Part shown: piece by piece, positions 17,761 to 26,976 of the stretch
Layout: each line of letters begins with the position of its first letter
How positions within the stretch are numbered: position 1 is the stretch's first letter
Assembly: GCA_034670065.1 (NCBI GenBank)
Contig: JAXMOG010000004.1
Span: 62,001-126,000 of the forward strand
From: Mesobacterium_A sp034670065
Lineage (GTDB): Bacteria > Pseudomonadota > Alphaproteobacteria > Rhodobacterales > Rhodobacteraceae
DNA: 64,000 bases
Reading direction: 5' to 3'
Translations under genes and position numbers: made by a program
The notes under the pieces: model-generated
The model's database searches: none
What the model saw: the letters and a program-made list of their open reading frames with translations, nothing else
Told to the model about the DNA's origin: nothing

Positions 17761-18460
17761 TGCCTGCAGTCTCCGTTCTTGCTGTCAACTTCCGGGCAAT
17801 CAGCGCCGGTACATCCCCGTGTAACCCGATTGGGTCCAGCACAACACCCGCAAAGCCAGACTGAGCCACAGCCTGTGGCAAATCTTCCAACACATGCCCA
17901 CGTCGTGCTGCGAAAAACGGCAGACACACCGCCTTGGAACCCGCTTGCGCCAGCGTATCGGCCAGATACGGGCCCTGCTCCACAAAACAACAGCGTATGG
18001 CGGCAAAGGTGGCGGTACGGGCCAGCCGATCTGCAAATATCCGCGTATCCAGCGCTGCATAAGGGCTGCGCCCCGATCCATGGGCCGCGATGATCACCGT
18101 TGTGTCAGTCAGCTGCCATTGTTGGGCATCCGTGGTCTGACGCAACCAATCCGCCGCAAGCTCTGCCAACGATGGCCATACCCCCAATGGGGATAAAACC
18201 GCACCGCCGCGTCCCGCCAAACGGCGCGGCAATGCGGTTTGTGTAAACCAGCCTTCGGTCATGAACACTGGAACAATCTGCGCCTCTGGACCGGCGTTCA
18301 GCGCTTGGTCCAACGCGCCGTCCGCGGCCAAAGTCGCGCCGCGCACTTGCCAGCCATCGGGCAAACAGGCCGCAACGGCCTGTGCCAATTCGGCCATTTC
18401 CGCCTCACCCACATTCGGGTCGGACGGCTGGCCGTGACTGACAAGCAGGGCGTCTGGCAC
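17753..18460 (-). CDS. CbiX/sirohydrochlorin chelatase-like protein
   Basis: Protein of 235 residues with two CbiX-like halves. The N-terminal half opens with MPDALLVSHGQPSDPN, whose His corresponds to the metal-binding His of chelatases; the second half has TTVIIAAHGSGRSPYAALDTRIF and CFVEQGPYLADTLA. Known relatives insert cobalt or iron into sirohydrochlorin, yet no cobalamin or sirohaem genes are adjacent, so the role is inferred from family only. GTG start at 18460, three bases after the stop of the dehydrogenase upstream. The two genes and the small membrane protein form one minus-strand unit. Confidence 0.75.
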   Translation of the reverse strand: MPDALLVSHGQPSDPNVGEAEMAELAQAVAACLPDGWQVRGATLAADGALDQALNAGPEAQIVPVFMTEGWFTQTALPRRLAGRGGAVLSPLGVWPSLAELAADWLRQTTDAQQWQLTDTTVIIAAHGSGRSPYAALDTRIFADRLARTATFAAIRCCFVEQGPYLADTLAQAGSKAVCLPFFAARRGHVLEDLPQAVAQSGFAGVVLDPIGLHGDVPALIARKLTARTETAGNV

Positions 18461-18463
18461 GTG

Positions 18464-19231
18464 TTACCTAGGCGACATACGGATTGCGCCATCCAAACGG
18501 ATGACTTCGCCATTCAACATCTGGTTTTCGACGATGTGTTTGGCAAGATTGGCATATTCAGATGGATCACCCAAACGCGACGGGAATGGAACTTGCTGCC
18601 CAAGGCTGTCTTGCACCTCTTGCGGCAGGCTTTCCAACAGCGGCGTCAGAAACAGACCCGGCGCAATGGTGCAAACACGAATGCCCAAGTTGGACAGGTC
18701 CCGTGCCATTGGCAGGGTCATACCAACCACACCGCCCTTGGACGCCGCATAGGCCACCTGACCAATTTGGCCATCATAGGCCGCAACACTGGCCGTGTTG
18801 ATAATAACACCCCGGTTGCCGTCTGCATCCAATGGGTCGTTTTTCGCCATTACGGCTGCGGCCTGACTGGCCACATTGAACGACCCGATCAGGTTGACGC
18901 TAATCGTCGTACCAAACAAACCCGGATCATGCGGACCATCCCGACCAACGGTTTTGGCCGCTGGGCCGATGCCCGCACAGTTGATGGCCACATGGATCGC
19001 GCCGGCTTTTTCTGCAACCCGCGCAACGGCGGCTGCAACTGCGGCTGCATCGCTGACATCGACCTGCTCAAAACTACCGCCCAGTTCTGCTGCTGTTGCC
19101 TCTCCTGCCTCGGCGGACAAGTCAAAAATCGTGACCTGAGCCCCTGCATCAGCCAAGGCCCGTGCTGTGGCTTGTCCCAAACCAGAACCACCGCCAGTAA
19201 CGATTGCAACTGTTGACGACGTGATTTCCAT
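18464..19231 (-). CDS. Short-chain dehydrogenase/reductase, 3-hydroxyacyl-CoA dehydrogenase-like
   Basis: Classical SDR of 255 residues. The cofactor motif GGGSGLGQATARALADAG (GxxxGxG) with Asp after strand two (IFDLSAEAG) points to NAD(H). NCAGIGPAAK, the catalytic Ser at INTASVAAY and the YxxxK pair in VAYAASKGGVVGMT are complete. The insertion with a run of polar residues after MAKNDPLDADGNRG, and CTIAPGLFLTPLLESLP, resemble HSD17B10/FabG-like short-chain 3-hydroxyacyl-CoA dehydrogenases. The start follows GGGAGAG. Substrate not determined. Confidence 0.88.
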   Translation of the reverse strand: MEITSSTVAIVTGGGSGLGQATARALADAGAQVTIFDLSAEAGEATAAELGGSFEQVDVSDAAAVAAAVARVAEKAGAIHVAINCAGIGPAAKTVGRDGPHDPGLFGTTISVNLIGSFNVASQAAAVMAKNDPLDADGNRGVIINTASVAAYDGQIGQVAYAASKGGVVGMTLPMARDLSNLGIRVCTIAPGLFLTPLLESLPQEVQDSLGQQVPFPSRLGDPSEYANLAKHIVENQMLNGEVIRLDGAIRMSPR

Positions 19232-19432
19232 GAATGCTCTCCCTTAGCAGAATTTCGGCGCGACCCTGCGCGCAGGCGTCGCCAAGTACAAGCATGTTAG
19301 CGCAATTTTCTGTGGGTCATTTCATTCTCCCGCCAATCACGTGACGTCATAGCCCGAACAGACCCGATTCAACGGTCTGTTGGACCAAGGTCGAATAGGC
19401 GCGCCGAAGGTGGGTTGCGTACTCTGCCAGCC

Positions 19433-21541
19433 ATGGGAGCATTCCGTTTTATCGTCGCACTTTTTGCGTTTTATGTTGGTGCTGTATCGGCCGTCGCGGA
19501 AACGCTGGACCGGGATGCCATTGCCGCACGGATTTTTGCGCCGATGGAACTGGGGGAGCTGATTTCCGACAACGGCGTGTACCAACTGCTGAACTCTGGC
19601 GGTGCATCAGCAGGCTATGTTTTTCAGACAGAGCCGATGGCCCCGCTACCCGGATTTTCCGGTGCACCGATCAATATTCTGGTCGTGCTGGATTTGGATG
19701 GCCGCTTTCTGGACGTGCAATTGCTGACCCATAATGAACCAATTTTCGTATCCGGTTTGGGCGAAGCCGCATTTCACGAGTTCTTTGAACAATATCGCGG
19801 GCATTCCATTTCAGACAGTCTGGTTGTTGGTACGCCCTATGGCGGGGCTTCTGGCGGCAGCGGGTTGGTCTATCTGGATGGCGTCACCAAGGCGACGGCC
19901 AGCGTACGTATCGCCCATGAGAGCCTGTTGGGCGCGGCCTTGCAGGTGGCCCGCGAAAAGATGCAAGGCATCGCCACAGGGCCACCCGCCTTTCCAAACA
20001 CATCTATCGACGAAAACATCAGCTGGGACATGGCTGTCCAGCAAGGGTTGTTCAAACGCGTGACCTATACGAATGCGCAGGTTCAGGCGCTCTTTCGGGG
20101 CACCATCTGGGAAGACGACGATCCCGAAGCACAAGACGCCCCCGACGACCTGTTTCTGGATCTTTGGATAGCCGATGTCGGGCCACGGTCGGTTGCCCGC
20201 GCCCTGCTGGATGAGGACACGCTAGAGGAACTGGACCACTTCATGTCCATCTCTACGTTTGACGAACCCATATTGATGGTGGAAACCGCGCGTCATGGGT
20301 TGGTCAGTCCGGATTTTGTGCGCAACACATCCCCCGGTTGGATCGAGCTGTCGCAGGATGGGTTGCCAATTGCCCTGCGTGACGCGGATTTGTTTGTATC
20401 GTTGTCAGATGACGCCCCAGACGCCCTGCACGATGGCACCGCGATGATCCTGCGCACCGACCGGCGGCTTGGGTTTGACCCGACACGAGAATGGGACCTG
20501 TCCATTCAGGCCGTTCGCCAGCACGGGATGTTCCAACCGGACGTTGGCGCAGTCTCGTTGACCACCAGCTATGCCGCGCCAGAGCGGTTCTTTTCACGCC
20601 CCGTTGTTGCGCAACGCCTGACCCCGTTTGAAGAAGCGATCCGCAACCGTCAAAATGACCTGATCGTACTGGCCGCGTTTCTTGTGCTGTTGTTACCGAC
20701 ATTGCTGATCGCGCAAAGCAAACTGGCCGGGCTAAATGCCTATACCCCGGTACGACTGACCGTTTTGATGGCGGTCACCGGCTTTGTCGGCTGGTGGGGC
20801 CAGGGACAGCTGTCCATTGTCACCCCATTGGCCGCACTACAAACATCCATGGCTGGCGGCAGCTTTGCCTTTCTACTGTACGATCCGTTCTCTTTGCTGA
20901 TCTGGATAGCTGTCGGTTTGGGATTTTTCCTGTGGGGCCGCGGCCTGTTTTGCGGGTGGTTATGCCCGTTTGGCGCGTTGCAGGAGTTTGCGCATCACAT
21001 TGGTCGCGCGCTGCGCCTGCCCCGTTGGGAACCGTCCCGCCATTGGGATCAACGGTTGAAAAAGGTCAAATACCTTGCTCTGGCAGGGTTAATTCTGGTC
21101 ACGGTTATTCGCCCCGAACATATGGACAAGGCCGCCGAGATTGAGCCCTTCAAAACAGCCATCACAACCGTGTTTCTGCGCGAATGGTATTACGTTGCCT
21201 ATGCTGGCATGTGGCTGGTGTTGGGGCTGTTCACCTTCAAAGGGTTCTGCCGTTATTTGTGCCCGCTGGGCGCCTTGATGGCGATTGGCGGGATACTGCG
21301 CATACGTCAGTGGATTCCACGGCGGCTGGAATGCGGCAGCCCGTGCCAACTGTGCACGGTAAAATGCAGCTATGGCGCCATCACCAAGGCAGGAAAAGTT
21401 CAATACTCCGAATGCTTTCAATGCCTTGACTGCGTTACCATTCATGACGACCCACAGCAATGTGTGCCTCTGGTTTTGGCCAATCGCAAACCGCAACGTA
21501 CCCGTGTGACGGGTCATCCAAATACGGTGCCTGCCGAATGA
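19433..21541 (+). CDS. NosR/NirI-family flavo-iron-sulfur membrane protein
   Basis: Membrane protein of about 702 residues. The ATG at 19433 opens a signal peptide; a TTG at 19415 with AAGG upstream is the alternative. The periplasmic FMN-binding domain (residues about 80-180) has the motif region VTKATASVRIAHES, whose Thr would carry covalent FMN. Six or so helices follow, with CPFGALQEF and CPLGALMAIGG loops. The C-terminus has two ferredoxin-like clusters (CQLCTVKCSYGA and CFQCLDCVTIH). NosR supports nitrous oxide reductase and NirI nitrite reductase by electron transfer, but no nosZ, nosDFY or nir genes lie nearby. The start of apbE overlaps its stop, which fits flavinylation of this protein by ApbE. 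Confidence 0.87.
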   Translation: MGAFRFIVALFAFYVGAVSAVAETLDRDAIAARIFAPMELGELISDNGVYQLLNSGGASAGYVFQTEPMAPLPGFSGAPINILVVLDLDGRFLDVQLLTHNEPIFVSGLGEAAFHEFFEQYRGHSISDSLVVGTPYGGASGGSGLVYLDGVTKATASVRIAHESLLGAALQVAREKMQGIATGPPAFPNTSIDENISWDMAVQQGLFKRVTYTNAQVQALFRGTIWEDDDPEAQDAPDDLFLDLWIADVGPRSVARALLDEDTLEELDHFMSISTFDEPILMVETARHGLVSPDFVRNTSPGWIELSQDGLPIALRDADLFVSLSDDAPDALHDGTAMILRTDRRLGFDPTREWDLSIQAVRQHGMFQPDVGAVSLTTSYAAPERFFSRPVVAQRLTPFEEAIRNRQNDLIVLAAFLVLLLPTLLIAQSKLAGLNAYTPVRLTVLMAVTGFVGWWGQGQLSIVTPLAALQTSMAGGSFAFLLYDPFSLLIWIAVGLGFFLWGRGLFCGWLCPFGALQEFAHHIGRALRLPRWEPSRHWDQRLKKVKYLALAGLILVTVIRPEHMDKAAEIEPFKTAITTVFLREWYYVAYAGMWLVLGLFTFKGFCRYLCPLGALMAIGGILRIRQWIPRRLECGSPCQLCTVKCSYGAITKAGKVQYSECFQCLDCVTIHDDPQQCVPLVLANRKPQRTRVTGHPNTVPAE

Positions 21542-22410
21542 ACCGCCGCCGCTTCCTGACCCTATCCGCCGCCTTTGCCTGTGCCCCGCATCTGGCCAGT
21601 GCGGCCACGTGGACCGGCCGTGCGCTTGGCGCGCAGGTCTCTGTCACTCTAAACGGGCCACGCCATAACACGGCGGCTCTGCTGTCCCAGATTCCCGCCC
21701 TATTGAACCGGATAGAGGCGCAGTTCAGTCTGTATCGGCCCGACAGTGCGCTGGTTCGGCTAAACCAGACAGGTCACCTGCCTGCCCCCAACGAAATGAT
21801 GCTGGATTTGTTCACGCAGTCTGACAGGGCACATCAGCTGACACAGGGCCTTTTTGACCCGACCGTGCAGCCATTGTGGTCTGCGCTGGCAAACGGTGAC
21901 CCAATCGCCCCGGTGTTGAAAACAATTGGCTGGTCGCGCGTTGGGTTTGGTGAAGACGGCATTCGCCTGACCGCCGGACAAGCGCTAACCTTCAATGGTA
22001 TCGCCCAAGGGTTCGCCACGGATCAGGTTGCCGCCCTGTTGAAACGCAATGGCGCAGAATCGGCGCTGATCAATATCGGCGAATACGCAGCGGTAGGCGG
22101 CCCGTTTACATTGGGGCTGACAGATCCGGCACTGGGTCACTTGGGCAACCGTCGTTTGTCTGATGGCGCAATTGCAACCTCCAGCCCCGGTGCCCTGTCG
22201 CTGGGCAATCGCGGCCATATCCTGTCCCCCGATAATCGCCCGGCGCTATGGTCCACCGTCAGCATCGAGGGCCCCTCCGCCACCTTGGCCGATGCCCTGT
22301 CGACCGCCGCAGTCTTTCTGCCGCGTTCAGATCTGGTGCGGCTAAAGTCATTGGCGGGTCTGACGCGCATCACAACCAGCGATACAGACGGCCGGCTGAT
22401 CACTCTGTAA
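21538..22410 (+). CDS. apbE: FAD:protein FMN transferase (ApbE/NosX-like)
   Basis: Exported flavin transferase of about 290 residues. The ATG overlaps the TGA of the NosR-like gene. The N-terminus MNRRRFLTLSAAFACAPHLASA is a twin-arginine signal. The ApbE core is visible: LLNRIEAQFSLYRPDSALVR, LTFNGIAQGFATDQVAALL (the conserved KGxxxD region has Asn/Gln variants here), INIGEYAAVGG, ATSSPGALSLGN and STVSIEGPSATLADALSTAAVFL. It attaches FMN to Thr residues of periplasmic or membrane flavoproteins, and the NosR-like neighbour is the obvious target. The changed lysine region is worth noting but the rest is intact. Confidence 0.87.
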   Translation: MNRRRFLTLSAAFACAPHLASAATWTGRALGAQVSVTLNGPRHNTAALLSQIPALLNRIEAQFSLYRPDSALVRLNQTGHLPAPNEMMLDLFTQSDRAHQLTQGLFDPTVQPLWSALANGDPIAPVLKTIGWSRVGFGEDGIRLTAGQALTFNGIAQGFATDQVAALLKRNGAESALINIGEYAAVGGPFTLGLTDPALGHLGNRRLSDGAIATSSPGALSLGNRGHILSPDNRPALWSTVSIEGPSATLADALSTAAVFLPRSDLVRLKSLAGLTRITTSDTDGRLITL

Positions 22411-22413
22411 CGT

Positions 22414-22424
22414 CCCCCCCCCCC
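22414..22424 (+). repeat. Homopolymer run of eleven C
   Basis: An uninterrupted C11 tract begins four bases after the apbE stop codon. It lies outside coding sequence in the 259-base apbE-yaeQ gap. Tracts like this slip during replication and are also a common place for sequencing errors. The rest of the gap shows nothing I recognise. Confidence 0.9.
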
Positions 22425-22669
22425 GCAAATGGCATCCAAAGCAGGTCAAAAGCCACAGATTGAAACGATCTGTCAGAGGCTGCCGAACGTCCGATAAATT
22501 GCAAAATCTACGGCCTCAACAAATGGCTACTTTCGGGAAACCGCCCCCGACACCGTAAGCCGAGATGAAAGCCGCCCCAAGCCGGAAGCTTCTGGAGCCT
22601 TGTTTATCTGCTTTCACAAAGTCACCAGACGCACTAGGCATCCATATCGTTGCAAATCTGGAAGCACCC

Positions 22670-23215
22670 ATGGCGCAAAAAGCCACCATTTATAAAGTTG
22701 AGCTGTCCGTTTCCGATATGGATCGCCACTATTACGAAACCCATAAACTGACCGTTGCCAAACATCCCTCAGAAACGGATGAACGGTTGATGCTGCGTAT
22801 TCTCGCGTTTGCGCTGAATGCCAACGATCAACTGGAAATGACGCGAGGGCTTTCAACCGATGACGAGCCAGACATCTGGCAGAAAAGCCTGAGTGGTGAG
22901 CTTGAGTTATGGGTCGCGCTGGGACTTCCCAGTGACAAGGTCGTTCGCCAATCATGTGGCAAAGCGAACGAGGTGATCATCTATTCCTATGGCGGCAGGA
23001 CAGCTGACATGTGGTGGGAAAAGATCAAAAACAGCACCACCCGGTTTGACAATCTTCGGGTTGTGAATCTTTCGGAAGAAAACGTCAGCGCGCTGGGGCA
23101 GCTTGCAAGTCGTTCGATGAAATTACAGGTCAATATTCAGGACGGCGAAGTCATGGTCTGTGTCGACGATAGCATCGTCTACGTGACCCCGCTCAAATGG
23201 AAAGACGCTGCGTAA
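22670..23215 (+). CDS. YaeQ-family protein
   Basis: Protein of 181 residues, the family's normal length, starting at the ATG at 22670 after GGAAG. The frame is open for another 35 codons upstream, but those residues do not look like YaeQ. Family landmarks: ATIYKVELSVSDMDRHYYET, KHPSETDERLMLRILAFAL, GLSTDDEPDIWQKSLSGELE and WVALGLPSDKVVRQSCGKAN. YaeQ folds like a PD-(D/E)XK nuclease core (the ELELWVALG strand carries the E), although nuclease activity is not established for the family. No operon partner is evident. Confidence 0.9.
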   Translation: MAQKATIYKVELSVSDMDRHYYETHKLTVAKHPSETDERLMLRILAFALNANDQLEMTRGLSTDDEPDIWQKSLSGELELWVALGLPSDKVVRQSCGKANEVIIYSYGGRTADMWWEKIKNSTTRFDNLRVVNLSEENVSALGQLASRSMKLQVNIQDGEVMVCVDDSIVYVTPLKWKDAA

Positions 23216-23339
23216 TTGACGGAGTGACGTTTGAAGAAACTTCAGAACAGCACAAGGCCAACCAGTTTACGGCAGCGCCCGGCCGTTCGGGCTGCCCATC
23301 GAAACCAAGACTGAGTGCTTGCTGGGCTGACCAGCACTG

Positions 23340-23562
23340 TCACCCTTGCCCACGTCGCGCCGTGGTCTCCTCCCAACCCTTCAACAACGCGGCTCGGCGG
23401 CCAGGGTATTTTTCCCCAAGAACTCTAAGCTCTTGAACCCGCTCGGTTTTGAAATGCGGATAGTCTGACTTCGTCTCGCACCACCCGACCAGATAGCGCG
23501 TCCGATCCTGCGTTCAAAATATGTGCAGCCGTTCGCAATACCGCCAATGGGGTCAACAAGCT
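23340..23562 (-). pseudogene. Remnant of a YafY-type WYL-domain transcriptional regulator (C-terminal part)
   Basis: On the minus strand one frame reads DRTRYLVGWCETKSDYPHFK followed by TERVQELRVLGEKYPGRR and ends at a TGA at 23340. This matches the C-terminal WYL block (YLVGWCELRxDYRxF) of YafY/DeoR-like regulators. A TGA interrupts the same frame about ten codons upstream of the match, and a neighbouring frame (VELVDPIGGIANG) seems to carry the preceding piece. No helix-turn-helix part is present. I read it as a decayed fragment, probably frameshifted and lacking its N-terminus. The flanking 125 bases (23216-23339) hold nothing recognisable. Confidence 0.6.
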
Positions 23563-23572
23563 CCACATAAAA

Positions 23573-23612
23573 AGACCCCCAGAGGCTACTCCTCCGGGGG
23601 TCTGATTTTTTT
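23573..23612. terminator. Strong bidirectional terminator after coxM
   Basis: AGACCCCC (23573-23580) pairs perfectly with GGGGGTCT (23596-23603). Read from the plus strand the stem is followed by a run of seven T after GA; read from the minus strand it is followed by TTTTT. The minus-strand reading closes the coxGSLM transcript. Confidence 0.88.
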
Positions 23613-23627
23613 GGCCAAGCCGATGCG

Positions 23628-24416
23628 TTAGGCTGCGGCGTTAACAGCCCGCTTGGTCAGAACACCAACCAGATGCGCGCGATAATCGCCCGAACCGTGC
23701 AGGTCGCTGATCATACCGTCGCCGGGCAAGGACAAGCCATCCAGCGCATCTGCCGAGAAGTTTGCCGACAGCGCCTCTTCGGCGGCAGTCCAACGGAATA
23801 CACCTTCTTCTGACGCACCCGTTACCGCAACACGAACACCGTCCGCGTATTTGGCAACAAACACACCGGTCAGCGCAAAGCGCGATGCGGGCTGCTCAAA
23901 CTTGATATACGCAGCCACCTCAGGCACCGGGAAGCTGACGCCGGTGATGATCTCACCCTGCTCCAGCGCGGTGGCGAACATACCCTGAAAGTAATCGTCC
24001 GCTGCGATTTCCCGCGTATTGGTGACAATCGTTGCCCCCGACGCCAAGGCCGCTGACGGATAACAGGCTGATGGGTCGTTGTTGGCCAGCGAGCCACCAA
24101 TGGTACCACGATTGCGCACGGCCGGATCGCCAATATTGCCTGCCAGTTTGGCAAGGGCGGGATATTGAGCGCCCGCTTCTGCCGCAACAACCGCATGGGT
24201 AGTGCCGCCGCCAATCACGACAGAACCATCACGATGCGCGACGCCCTTCATCTCTTCGATGGCGCTTAGGCTCACCAGTTTCGAAGGGCTTGCCAAACGC
24301 TGTTTCATCGTCGGGATCAGCGTTTGTCCACCACTCAGCGCCAGAGCCTCGTCATCGGACAGTGCGGAAACTGCATCGGCAACAGTGGTTGGCTGTTCAA
24401 AATCGAATGAATACAT
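23628..24416 (-). CDS. coxM: Molybdenum hydroxylase FAD subunit (CoxM-like)
   Basis: FAD-binding medium subunit of 262 residues of a xanthine dehydrogenase-family enzyme. FAD motifs are LSGGQTLIPTMKQRLASP (residues about 30-48) and NIGDPAVRNRGTIGGSLANN near residue 100, the AGGxS and TIGGxxAxN-type sites; the C-terminal CO dehydrogenase flavoprotein domain follows. It passes electrons from the iron-sulfur subunit to the acceptor. The start follows a strong AGGAGGAG site. Last gene of the coxG-coxS-coxL-coxM series, followed by a strong terminator. Confidence 0.9.
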   Translation of the reverse strand: MYSFDFEQPTTVADAVSALSDDEALALSGGQTLIPTMKQRLASPSKLVSLSAIEEMKGVAHRDGSVVIGGGTTHAVVAAEAGAQYPALAKLAGNIGDPAVRNRGTIGGSLANNDPSACYPSAALASGATIVTNTREIAADDYFQGMFATALEQGEIITGVSFPVPEVAAYIKFEQPASRFALTGVFVAKYADGVRVAVTGASEEGVFRWTAAEEALSANFSADALDGLSLPGDGMISDLHGSGDYRAHLVGVLTKRAVNAAA

Positions 24417-24514
24417 TCTCTTTGTCTCCTCCTTTGCAAAACAGATTGCTTTGATCTGCCTTGCGAAAAAATCTTCGGGTGGTCCGGGAAGACGGGCTGC
24501 CCGGACCGATCCTG

Positions 24515-26890
24515 TTAGCCGTTTTGCATGGCCTGCCAGACGCGATGCGGCGAGACGGGCATGTCAATATGCGCCACATCGTAGCCAGCAGAGTTCAGCG
24601 CGTCGAGCACTGCGTTCACAACTGTCGGCGGCGACCCAATGGCACCAGCCTCACCACAGCCTTTCACACCCAACGGGTTGTGCGTGCAAGGCGTCTGGCA
24701 AGAGTGATCAACCACATAGTTGGCCATATCCGGCATATTGTCCGCGCGCGGCATCGCATAGTCCATATAGGACGCGCTCAGCAGCTGACCGTTTTCGTCA
24801 TATACGCAGTTTTCCAACAGAGCCTGACCGATCCCCTGTGCGATACCACCCTGAACCTGCCCTTCAACGATCATCGGGTTCACAACGTTCCCGAAATCAT
24901 CTGCAGACACGAACTTTTCGATGGTCACTTCGCCAGTGTCCGGATCAACTTCGACCTCACAGGCATAGGCGCCTGCTGGATAGGTGAAGTTGGACGGATC
25001 ATAGAATGCCGTCTCTTCCAGGCCCGGTTCGATATCTTCCAGCGGGTAATTATGTGGCACATATGCCGCCAGAGTCACATCGCCCCACGCCACCGACTTA
25101 TCGGTGCCTGCGACGCTGAACTGACCATCTTTCAATTCGATATCCGCCTCTGATGCTTCCATCAGGTGAGCAGCTATCTTCTTGGTTTTGTTGATGATCT
25201 TTTCAGTTGCCCGCACCATGGCGGACCCACCAACTGCCAACGAACGAGAGCCATACGTGCCCATACCCATTGGCGTGTTGGCCGTATCACCATGCACGAT
25301 TTCGATCATGCTTTCGTCGATGCCGATCATTTCCGCTATCACCTGCGGGAAGGCCGTTTCGTGACCCTGACCATGGCTGTGGCTGCCGGTCATGACAACC
25401 AGACCACCGGTAGCATTCACACGAACCGTGGCGCTTTCATACAGGCCTGCGCGTGCACCCAATTGCCCAACCAGGTTGGACGGTGCAATGCCGCATGCTT
25501 CGATGAAGCAGTTGACGCCAAAGCCACGCAGCTTGCCCTTGGCCTTTGAGGCGTCGCGACGGGCAGCAAACCCATCCCGGTCCATCAGGCTCAGCATCTT
25601 GTCCATGGTGGCATGATAATCACCGGTGTCATATTCCACCGCCACTGGCGTGGCATATGGGAATTCGGTGATAAAGTTCTGGCGACGCAGCGCAATCGGA
25701 TCAACACCCAGTTCCCGCGCGGCCTTGTCGATCACGCGTTCCAGCTGGAACGTCGCCTCAGGACGGCCGGCACCACGATACGCATCAACCGGTACAGTGT
25801 TGGTGAAGACAGCCTTCACGTTCACATAGACCAGCGGCGTCTTGTAGTTGCCCGCCATCAGCGTGCCATGCAGCCATGTTGGAACCGACGGCGCAAAGGT
25901 GGACAGATAGGCACCCATATTCGCATGGGTATCGGTGCGGACCGCAACGAAGTTGTTGTCCTCATCCAGCGCCAATTCGATCTTGGTCACGTGATCACGG
26001 CCATGAGCGTCCGACATGAACGCTTCGGACCGGGTCGATGTCCACTTGACCGGACGGTTGATTTGACGTGCCGCAAAGGTACAGAACGCTTCTTCCGCAT
26101 AGTGGAAGATCTTGGTTCCAAAACCACCGCCCACATCCGGCGCAACAACGCGCAGCTTGTGCTCGGGGATGCCCAGAACAAACGCGCCCATCAGCAGACG
26201 GATCACATGTGGGTTCTGGCTGGTGGTGTACAGCGTGCTTTCGTCTTTGGCGCGGTTGAAATCACCAACAGCAACACGTGGTTCCATCGGATTGGCAACC
26301 ATACGTTGGTTTACCAGCTCCAGCGTGGTGACATGCGCGGCGTTCTTGATTGCCTCATCCACGGCTTCGCGATTTTCTTCAACGAAACCCCAGTCATAGC
26401 AAAGGTTATCTGACAGATCGTCATGCACCTTGGTCGCGCCTTCGGACAATGCGTCCTTCATATCCACCACTGCGGGAAGTTCAGTGATGTCCAGCTCGAT
26501 CGCCTCGGCGGCGTTGCGTGCCTCTTCCAGGCTTTCCGCCACAATGGCGGCGATGGGGTCACCAACATGGCGCACCTTGCCCTGAGCCAGAACCGGGTGG
26601 GCCGGTTCCTTCATCACTTCGCCAAAGCGGTCGGTGATCTGCCAGCCACATGGAATGGTGCCAACGCCTTCGAAATCGGCACCGGTAAAGATGCGCACAA
26701 CACCGGGCATGGCAGCCGCAGCGCTGGTATCAATGTTGTTGATCTTGCCATGTGCCTGATCTGAACGCAGAAAATGCACATAGGTTTGGTTTTGAATATT
26801 GATGTCGTCGGTATATTGACCGGTCCCGGTCAAGAAGCGGATATCTTCGCGCCGCTTCGGGCTTGCGCCAATGCCATGGTCCTTCGGCAT
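24515..26890 (-). CDS. coxL: Molybdenum hydroxylase large subunit, form II CoxL type
   Basis: Catalytic molybdopterin subunit, about 791 residues, from the ATG at 26890 after GAGGGAGGAA. N-terminal aldehyde oxidase/xanthine dehydrogenase a/b hammerhead: KRREDIRFLTGTGQYTDDI. The active-site loop at about residue 370 reads AYRGAGR, the form II signature; true aerobic CO dehydrogenase (form I) has AYxCSFR with a selenylated Cys. DVGGGFGTK, GSHSHGQGHETAF and GCGEAGAIGSPP (with the catalytic Glu) are intact. Form II enzymes are of uncertain substrate and many are likely aldehyde or N-heterocycle oxidases. Position downstream of PQQ-dehydrogenase accessory genes favours an aldehyde. Confidence 0.9.
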   Translation of the reverse strand: MPKDHGIGASPKRREDIRFLTGTGQYTDDINIQNQTYVHFLRSDQAHGKINNIDTSAAAAMPGVVRIFTGADFEGVGTIPCGWQITDRFGEVMKEPAHPVLAQGKVRHVGDPIAAIVAESLEEARNAAEAIELDITELPAVVDMKDALSEGATKVHDDLSDNLCYDWGFVEENREAVDEAIKNAAHVTTLELVNQRMVANPMEPRVAVGDFNRAKDESTLYTTSQNPHVIRLLMGAFVLGIPEHKLRVVAPDVGGGFGTKIFHYAEEAFCTFAARQINRPVKWTSTRSEAFMSDAHGRDHVTKIELALDEDNNFVAVRTDTHANMGAYLSTFAPSVPTWLHGTLMAGNYKTPLVYVNVKAVFTNTVPVDAYRGAGRPEATFQLERVIDKAARELGVDPIALRRQNFITEFPYATPVAVEYDTGDYHATMDKMLSLMDRDGFAARRDASKAKGKLRGFGVNCFIEACGIAPSNLVGQLGARAGLYESATVRVNATGGLVVMTGSHSHGQGHETAFPQVIAEMIGIDESMIEIVHGDTANTPMGMGTYGSRSLAVGGSAMVRATEKIINKTKKIAAHLMEASEADIELKDGQFSVAGTDKSVAWGDVTLAAYVPHNYPLEDIEPGLEETAFYDPSNFTYPAGAYACEVEVDPDTGEVTIEKFVSADDFGNVVNPMIVEGQVQGGIAQGIGQALLENCVYDENGQLLSASYMDYAMPRADNMPDMANYVVDHSCQTPCTHNPLGVKGCGEAGAIGSPPTVVNAVLDALNSAGYDVAHIDMPVSPHRVWQAMQNG

Positions 26891-26976
26891 TTCATTTCCT
26901 CCCTCAAGGGTCGGCAGGACGGATCCCACCTGATAAATTCAGAAAAAAGGGCAGTCAGCCTGCCCCGAAATCATAT

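Noticed and set aside
19433..22410. A nitrous oxide reduction cluster
   Set aside because: Only the NosR-like and ApbE genes are present; nosZ, nosD, nosF and nosY are absent from the window.
24515..26890. Aerobic CO dehydrogenase (form I)
   Set aside because: The active-site loop is AYRGAGR, without the Cys of form I, so CO oxidation cannot be assumed.
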